DNA of 10,995 nucleotides from JBKDZL01 sp047971145 (GTDB taxonomy: Bacteria > Bacillota_I > Bacilli_A > Erysipelotrichales > Erysipelotrichaceae): contig JBKDZL010000077.1 in NCBI GenBank assembly GCA_047971145.1, positions 1-10,995 on the forward strand. Direction: 5' to 3'. The notes under the pieces are model-generated. The model was not told the origin of the DNA and did not search any database. It saw only the letters and a program-made list of their open reading frames with translations. Below are positions 7,510 to 10,995 of this stretch, one piece after another; the stretch's first letter is position 1, and each line of letters starts with the position of its first letter. The position numbers and the translations under genes were made by a program.

Positions 7510-8475
7510 ATGAAACTTGCAGTTTTTAATCCCGTAATGGGACAAATGGATTTAGAGGAATCCCTAAAGTATTTATCAGCCCTCGGTGTCGAGGCAATGG
7601 AAATGGGTGTTGGTGGTTACCCTGGTAAAAACCAACTAGACCCGAAGGTTTATTTAGATAAGCCGGAAGCAATAGTTAAGTTAAAAGCTTTGTTTCAAAA
7701 GTATAATATGGAAATTGCTGCCCTTAGCTGTCACGGCAATCCAATCTCTCCCGATAAGCAGCTTGCGGATAGTTCTCACAACGACTTTATAGATGCTTGT
7801 AGGCTAGCGAAGCAATTAGATGTCAAGACGGTTATTACATTTAGCGGTTGCCCGGGAGGAAGCGAGATAGACAAGATGCCAAACTGGGTGACTTGTAGTT
7901 GGCCGGAAGAGTATCAAAAGGTCCTTGACTATCAGTGGAATGAGGTGTTAGTGCCCTATTGGAAAAATATGCTTTCTTTACTCGATGAATGCGATGTCAA
8001 TGTCGCCTTTGAAATGCACCCGGGATTCTGCGTATACAATCCGGCAACGATGCTCAAACTGCGAAAACTAGTCGGTAGTGAAAGACTCGGTGTCAACTTC
8101 GATCCATCCCATTTGTTCTGGCAACAAATCGACCCCTTAGCTGCGATTAAAGAGCTCAAGGATTGTATGTATCACTTCCACGCTAAGGATACGTATTTAG
8201 ATCAACAGAATATTAAAATCAATGGAGTTTTGGACACGGGAAGTTACGGAAACCTACTTGAGCGAAGTTGGTATTTCAAGACAGTTGGATACGGTCATGA
8301 CCAAATCTTGTGGAAGCAGATGATCAACCGTTTAAAGGAAGTTGGATACAATGGAGTAATTAGTATTGAGCATGAAGATACGGTAATGAGTACAAATGAA
8401 GGATTAGAAAAAGCAATTATGTTTTTAGGTGATATATTAATTCGGGAACAAGCATCTGAAGCATGGTGGTATTGA
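7510..8475 (+). CDS. Third sugar isomerase/epimerase-like TIM-barrel protein, long form
   Basis: 321 residues, longer than the two preceding barrels. I chose ATG 7510 because GAAAGGA ends six bases before it; an ATG at 7504 directly abuts that site and is less likely. The fold markers are clear: LGVEAMEMGVGGYPG (25-39), SCHGNP (73-78), FEMHPGF with Glu168, VNFDPSHLFW with Asp198, YHFHAKD with His224, and SIEHED with Glu287, a plausible divalent-metal site. The TVGYGHD segment (258-264) is typical of a subgroup often encoded beside Gfo/Idh/MocA dehydrogenases. Trp-Trp-Tyr ends the protein. Relatives include keto-sugar isomerases and the catalytic subunit of C-glycoside deglycosidases, but the small partner subunit of the latter is not seen here. 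The gene lies 11 bases after the frameshifted gene and 9 before the next. Confidence 0.85.
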   Translation: MKLAVFNPVMGQMDLEESLKYLSALGVEAMEMGVGGYPGKNQLDPKVYLDKPEAIVKLKALFQKYNMEIAALSCHGNPISPDKQLADSSHNDFIDACRLAKQLDVKTVITFSGCPGGSEIDKMPNWVTCSWPEEYQKVLDYQWNEVLVPYWKNMLSLLDECDVNVAFEMHPGFCVYNPATMLKLRKLVGSERLGVNFDPSHLFWQQIDPLAAIKELKDCMYHFHAKDTYLDQQNIKINGVLDTGSYGNLLERSWYFKTVGYGHDQILWKQMINRLKEVGYNGVISIEHEDTVMSTNEGLEKAIMFLGDILIREQASEAWWY

Positions 8476-8484
8476 AAGGATAAT

Positions 8485-9564
8485 ATGAAAAAATTAAAGT
8501 ATGGAATGATCGGTTGTGGGGGAATTGCGACTTCAAAGCACTATAGCGCCTTAGCTGATATGAAGGAGTTAGTCGAGGTAGTTGCAGTTTGTGATATTAT
8601 CGAGGAACGGGCAATAGCCTCTGCCGACCATTTTGGAATTAGTCATGAGCGCACTTTCACAGACTATAAACAACTTTTGGCATTAGAAGAGATTGATGCG
8701 GTGCTAGTATTGACTCCGAATGTTTCCCACAGTTTTATATCCATTGATGCAATGAACGCAAATAAACATGTACTTTGTGAAAAGCCAATGGCAATTAATA
8801 GTAGTGAAGCCCAAAAGATGATTGACACGGCTAAGGCGACAAATAAGGTTTTAACAATCGCTTATCAAAACCGCTATCGTCAAGATTCTTTATATTTAAA
8901 GCAAGCTTGTGAAAATAATGAACTTGGTGAGATTTATTACGCCAAAGCCCACGCTATTCGTCGTAAGGCGGTCCCAACTTGGGGTGTATTTACGGACCTT
9001 GCTAAGCAAGGGGGAGGACCACTTATCGATATCGGAACCCACGCCTTGGATTTAACCCTATGGACAATGAACAATTACGAGCCGGACTATGTTGTTGGAA
9101 GTGTGTTTAAAAAGCTGAGTGACAAGCCGGAAGGAAATATGTTCGGAGCTTGGGATCCGGAGGAAGTCAATGTTGAGGATAGCGCCTTTGGATTCATCAA
9201 GATGAAAAACGGAGCAACTATTTACTTAGAAAGTTCATGGGCCTTAAATACCCGGGATGTTCGGGAAGCCCAGTGTACTCTCCACGGAACAGAGGCGGGA
9301 GTAGATATGCAAGGTGGCTTAACCTTCAATGATGCCCATAATGGGAAACTGCGCAATATTGAAATTGACTTAGAAGCGAATGAAATTCCGTTTTTTGAGG
9401 GTGGAAAGGCAAGTGAAGAATGCGTAGAAGCTCGGGTGTTTGCTAATAGCATTTTAAATGGAACGGAGTTAGTTGTAACTCCGGAGCAAGCAATTGTTGT
9501 GACCAAACTATTAGAAGCAATTTACGAGTCGGCAAAAACTGGAGCACCTGTATATATTAAATAG
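8485..9564 (+). CDS. Gfo/Idh/MocA family NAD(P)-dependent oxidoreductase
   Basis: A cytoplasmic sugar or cyclitol dehydrogenase of 359 residues. The Rossmann nucleotide site is MIGCGGIA (8-15), followed by VVAVCD ending at Asp37, an acidic residue that favours NAD over NADP. LCEKPMA (97-103) contains the catalytic-region Lys100, and IDIGTHALDLTLW (181-193) holds Asp182, His186 and Asp189 of the family's active-site motif. The C-terminal half is the usual open beta-sheet substrate domain. GAAAGGA (8474-8480) precedes the ATG and overlaps the previous stop TGA. Its neighbours suggest that it oxidises a sugar hydroxyl to a ketone, or the reverse, in one pathway with the TIM-barrel enzymes. Glucose-fructose oxidoreductase, inositol dehydrogenase and 3-keto-glycoside-forming enzymes share this family, so the substrate is unknown. 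Confidence 0.9.
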   Translation: MKKLKYGMIGCGGIATSKHYSALADMKELVEVVAVCDIIEERAIASADHFGISHERTFTDYKQLLALEEIDAVLVLTPNVSHSFISIDAMNANKHVLCEKPMAINSSEAQKMIDTAKATNKVLTIAYQNRYRQDSLYLKQACENNELGEIYYAKAHAIRRKAVPTWGVFTDLAKQGGGPLIDIGTHALDLTLWTMNNYEPDYVVGSVFKKLSDKPEGNMFGAWDPEEVNVEDSAFGFIKMKNGATIYLESSWALNTRDVREAQCTLHGTEAGVDMQGGLTFNDAHNGKLRNIEIDLEANEIPFFEGGKASEECVEARVFANSILNGTELVVTPEQAIVVTKLLEAIYESAKTGAPVYIK

Positions 9565-9567
9565 AAA

Positions 9568-9608
9568 AGAGGAGGCAATTTAGGTTGCATCCTTTGAAAG
9601 GAAAATGA
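9568..9608 (+). other. Strong ribosome site and possible seven-codon leader ORF before the last dehydrogenase
   Basis: AGAGGAGG (9568-9575) is a near-perfect ribosome site with no ordinary gene start behind it. Nine bases later TTG (9585-9587) could open a seven-codon frame, M-H-P-L-K-G-K, whose TGA stop (9606-9608) overlaps the ATGATG start of the dehydrogenase gene. This may couple translation, or may be the remnant of an older start. The second site, AAAGGA (9597-9602), can serve the dehydrogenase alone. Confidence 0.25.
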
Positions 9609-10660
9609 TGGAAATTGTAATTGTCGGATTTGGTGGGATGGGAAAGGCCCACTTAGAATATATGATTCCCCACTCAAACTTTAATTTAAAGGGGATATAT
9701 GACATCGATTTGGATGTGTGCGCAGCAGCAGCAGAGCAAGGGATATATACATATCAAAGTTTAGACGAAGTCGGTTTGGATCCGGATGTTGATTTAGTTT
9801 TAATCGCCACTCCAAACGATAGCCATAAAGCGATTGGAATTAAAATGATGGAACGGGGAAAGGCGATTTTATGTGAAAAGCCAGTGGCGATGAATAGCCA
9901 GGAATTAGAACAGTTACTAACCTGCGCTAAGGTGAATAATGTTATCTTTACAGTTAACCAAAACCGCCGATTTGATCGCGACTTTCTTACTGCTAAAAAG
10001 ATAATTGAAAGCGAGCAGTTAGGAGCAGTCTTTCACTTCGAGTCAAAGGTGTATGGATCTCGTGGAATTCCTGGTGATTGGCGGGGAGAGAAGCGCCATG
10101 GTGGAGGAATGCTCCTCGATTGGGGAGTGCATCTAGTCGATCAAATTTTACAAATTTCAAGCTGTGAGCTCGCTAGTTTATACGCGGAGTTTACGAATAT
10201 TACTAACGATGAGGTCGATGATGGCTTTCGTGTCCACTTCAAATTTAAAAATGGTTCAACTGCATTGGCTGAAGTTGGAACATGTCACTTTATTGAGTAT
10301 CCCCGTTGGTATCTCGCGGGAACGAATGGAACGGCAACCCTTGGCGAGTTTAAACAAGCATGGAGCGAAAACGGAGAAGCAATTGAGATTATCTCCGACC
10401 AAAAGGTGGAAGTGAAACCGATTAAGGCAGCTAATGGATTTACGAAAACAATGTCCCCCCGGGATGAAAACACGGAGACAAAGACGACTCAAATTGAGTT
10501 TGAACCCGGGGATCCAATCGATATTTATGATAGTATTTTTGAAGCTATTAAAAGTGGTCAGATTGAAACAATTATTAGTCATCAGTCGCTGCGAGAGACG
10601 TTTAAAGTGCTTGAAGATATTATGCTATCAGCCGAGGAAAATAAGGTAATAGTGTATTGA
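9608..10660 (+). CDS. Second Gfo/Idh/MocA family NAD(P)-dependent oxidoreductase
   Basis: 350 residues, distinct from the preceding dehydrogenase rather than a recent duplicate. The Rossmann motif is VGFGGMGKAH (6-15), with IYDID at the end of the second strand, LCEKPVA (88-94, Lys91), VNQNRRFDRDF (116-126), and the active-site stretch GGGMLLDWGVHLVDQ (165-179) with Asp171, His175 and Asp178. Two adjacent ATGs (9605 and 9608) are possible starts; AAAGGA (9597-9602) is better spaced for 9608. The 43-base gap before it is the widest inside this operon. Two dehydrogenases of one family in one operon suggest oxidation at the start and reduction at the end of a redox-neutral route, or two different substrates. 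Substrate unknown. Confidence 0.9.
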   Translation: MEIVIVGFGGMGKAHLEYMIPHSNFNLKGIYDIDLDVCAAAAEQGIYTYQSLDEVGLDPDVDLVLIATPNDSHKAIGIKMMERGKAILCEKPVAMNSQELEQLLTCAKVNNVIFTVNQNRRFDRDFLTAKKIIESEQLGAVFHFESKVYGSRGIPGDWRGEKRHGGGMLLDWGVHLVDQILQISSCELASLYAEFTNITNDEVDDGFRVHFKFKNGSTALAEVGTCHFIEYPRWYLAGTNGTATLGEFKQAWSENGEAIEIISDQKVEVKPIKAANGFTKTMSPRDENTETKTTQIEFEPGDPIDIYDSIFEAIKSGQIETIISHQSLRETFKVLEDIMLSAEENKVIVY

Positions 10661-10673
10661 TAAAAAGGGGTTT

Positions 10674-10793
10674 ATGGATTTACTAATCGGTTTTACAGAG
10701 GATTGTTGCAGCTGTGATGAGTACGATAGCATTTTATCCCAAGCGATATATGTAATTAGAGTAAGGGACACGAAAAGTACACTGAACCCTTAA
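10674..10793 (+). CDS. Small hypothetical ORF, 39 residues, doubtful
   Basis: ATG 10674 follows AAAAAGGGG at only three bases and lies 13 bases after the last dehydrogenase. The product is 39 residues, with a Cys-rich patch CCSCDEYD (11-18) and no recognisable domain. It could be a true small protein, the start of a gene whose remainder was lost, or chance. Its last bases overlap a possible insertion-sequence end at 10778. Confidence 0.2.
   Translation: MDLLIGFTEDCCSCDEYDSILSQAIYVIRVRDTKSTLNP
10778..10789. mobile_element. Possible end of an IS3-family insertion sequence
   Basis: TACACTGAACCC followed by TTAAAAGTAGA resembles the terminal repeats of many IS3-family (IS150-group) elements of low-GC Gram-positive bacteria. 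No transposase is recognised in the remaining 200 bases and no matching inverted end is in the window, so this rests on resemblance alone. Confidence 0.2.
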
Positions 10794-10828
10794 AAGTAGA
10801 ATAATTAAATAAAAGACAAATTATATAA

Positions 10829-10873
10829 ATAAGATGGAATCCTCAATTTGTTGAGGCGTCATCTTATTTTTTT
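10829..10873 (+). terminator. Rho-independent terminator at the end of the dehydrogenase operon
   Basis: ATAAGATG (10829-10836) pairs with CATCTTAT (10860-10867), and inside it CCTCAA (10841-10846) pairs with TTGAGG (10851-10856) around a TTTG loop. Seven Ts end at 10873. The stems are separated by a small internal loop. This is a convincing terminator for the plus-strand operon and might also act from the minus strand. Confidence 0.85.
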
Positions 10874-10995
10874 AGTGTGCCGGGAAGTGTGCACTGAGAT
10901 ATCTTTGTTGTCGCAACTATATTACTGATGATGGTGGGCCCATCGCAGGGAAGTGATTAGCAACATCCTGCAAACTGGTATATGGTGCTGTATTT
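10874..10995. other. Unassigned end region with riboswitch-like pieces
   Basis: No complete gene is seen on either strand. AGTGTGC is repeated (10874-10880 and 10886-10892) and GGGAAGTG occurs twice (10882-10889 and 10948-10955). CTGAGA (10894-10899), then CTGAT (10925-10929) followed by a GATGG/CCATC hairpin and GCAGGGAAG (10945-10953), recalls a thiamine pyrophosphate riboswitch, but several conserved parts are missing. On the minus strand a short frame ends at 10864 (...TLPGTLKK) after a stop at 10957-10959, which could be the tail of a broken gene. Neither reading is secure. Confidence 0.3.

Noticed and set aside
10164..10649. Plus- and minus-strand frames of 62-108 codons inside the last dehydrogenase gene
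   Set aside because: They are out-of-frame shadows of a well-supported coding region, without ribosome sites or recognisable domains. The same applies to the minus-strand frames near 358-648, 870-1167, 2049-2707, 7956-8159 and 9222-9506.
10878..10960. Cobalamin riboswitch
   Set aside because: GGGAA and CGCAACT pieces resemble its core, but the GGTG-AAA-TCC block and the B12 box are not present in recognisable form.
1..10995. Mycoplasma-type code (TGA as Trp)
   Set aside because: TGA ends three clear genes at natural positions and Trp is always TGG within them.
1..10995. CRISPR arrays, tRNA or rRNA genes
   Set aside because: No regular repeat-spacer pattern, cloverleaf or rRNA-like segment was found on either strand.

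Overview
The window is AT-rich and almost entirely plus-strand. It looks like a chromosomal stretch of a low-GC Gram-positive-type bacterium (Bacillota, or a free-living relative of the Mollicutes). The reasons are AAAGGA/AGGAGG-type ribosome sites, a lipoprotein signal on the solute-binding protein (export without an outer membrane), Rho-independent terminators with T-tracts, and sugar genes of the kind found in such fermenters. TGA is used as a normal stop in several genes (ends at 2997, 8475 and 10660), so the Mycoplasma/Spiroplasma code does not apply. I cannot name a species.

Layout. Positions 1-721 hold the ligand-binding part of a LacI-family regulator whose frame is broken by stops, closed by a strong UUCG-loop terminator. 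Positions 745-859 are a regulatory gap with three GGTAAAA repeats, a good sigma-A-type promoter and a LacI/CcpA-like palindrome. Positions 860-5732 form a tight sugar-uptake operon: lipoprotein binding protein, two permeases and a GH42 beta-galactosidase-family enzyme. No ABC ATPase is encoded, so the importer probably borrows a shared one. Positions 5733-5963 are a gap with a possible promoter and a leader hairpin. Positions 5964-10660 are a second tight operon: three xylose-isomerase-like TIM-barrel proteins and two Gfo/Idh/MocA oxidoreductases. Positions 10661-10995 hold a doubtful small ORF, a convincing terminator, and a last ~120 bases whose identity is open (riboswitch-like pieces and possible mobile-element debris).

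How the genes may work together. The first operon would import a short oligosaccharide or glycoside and remove beta-galactosyl residues in the cytoplasm. The second resembles, in family content only, pathways that oxidise a sugar ring with an NAD(P)-dependent Gfo/Idh/MocA enzyme, rearrange or cleave the keto intermediate with a metal-dependent TIM-barrel enzyme, and reduce it again (inositol catabolism, 3-keto-glycoside and C-glycoside pathways). The substrate cannot be read from the sequence.

Most notable: the second TIM-barrel gene (6721-7498) is split between two frames exactly at GGGAGGAG-CCT-TAA-A. A +1 shift there restores a normal-length 258-residue protein, and the arrangement resembles the prfB programmed frameshift site. 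It is either programmed frameshifting or a single-base indel. The two operons also differ visibly in base composition.
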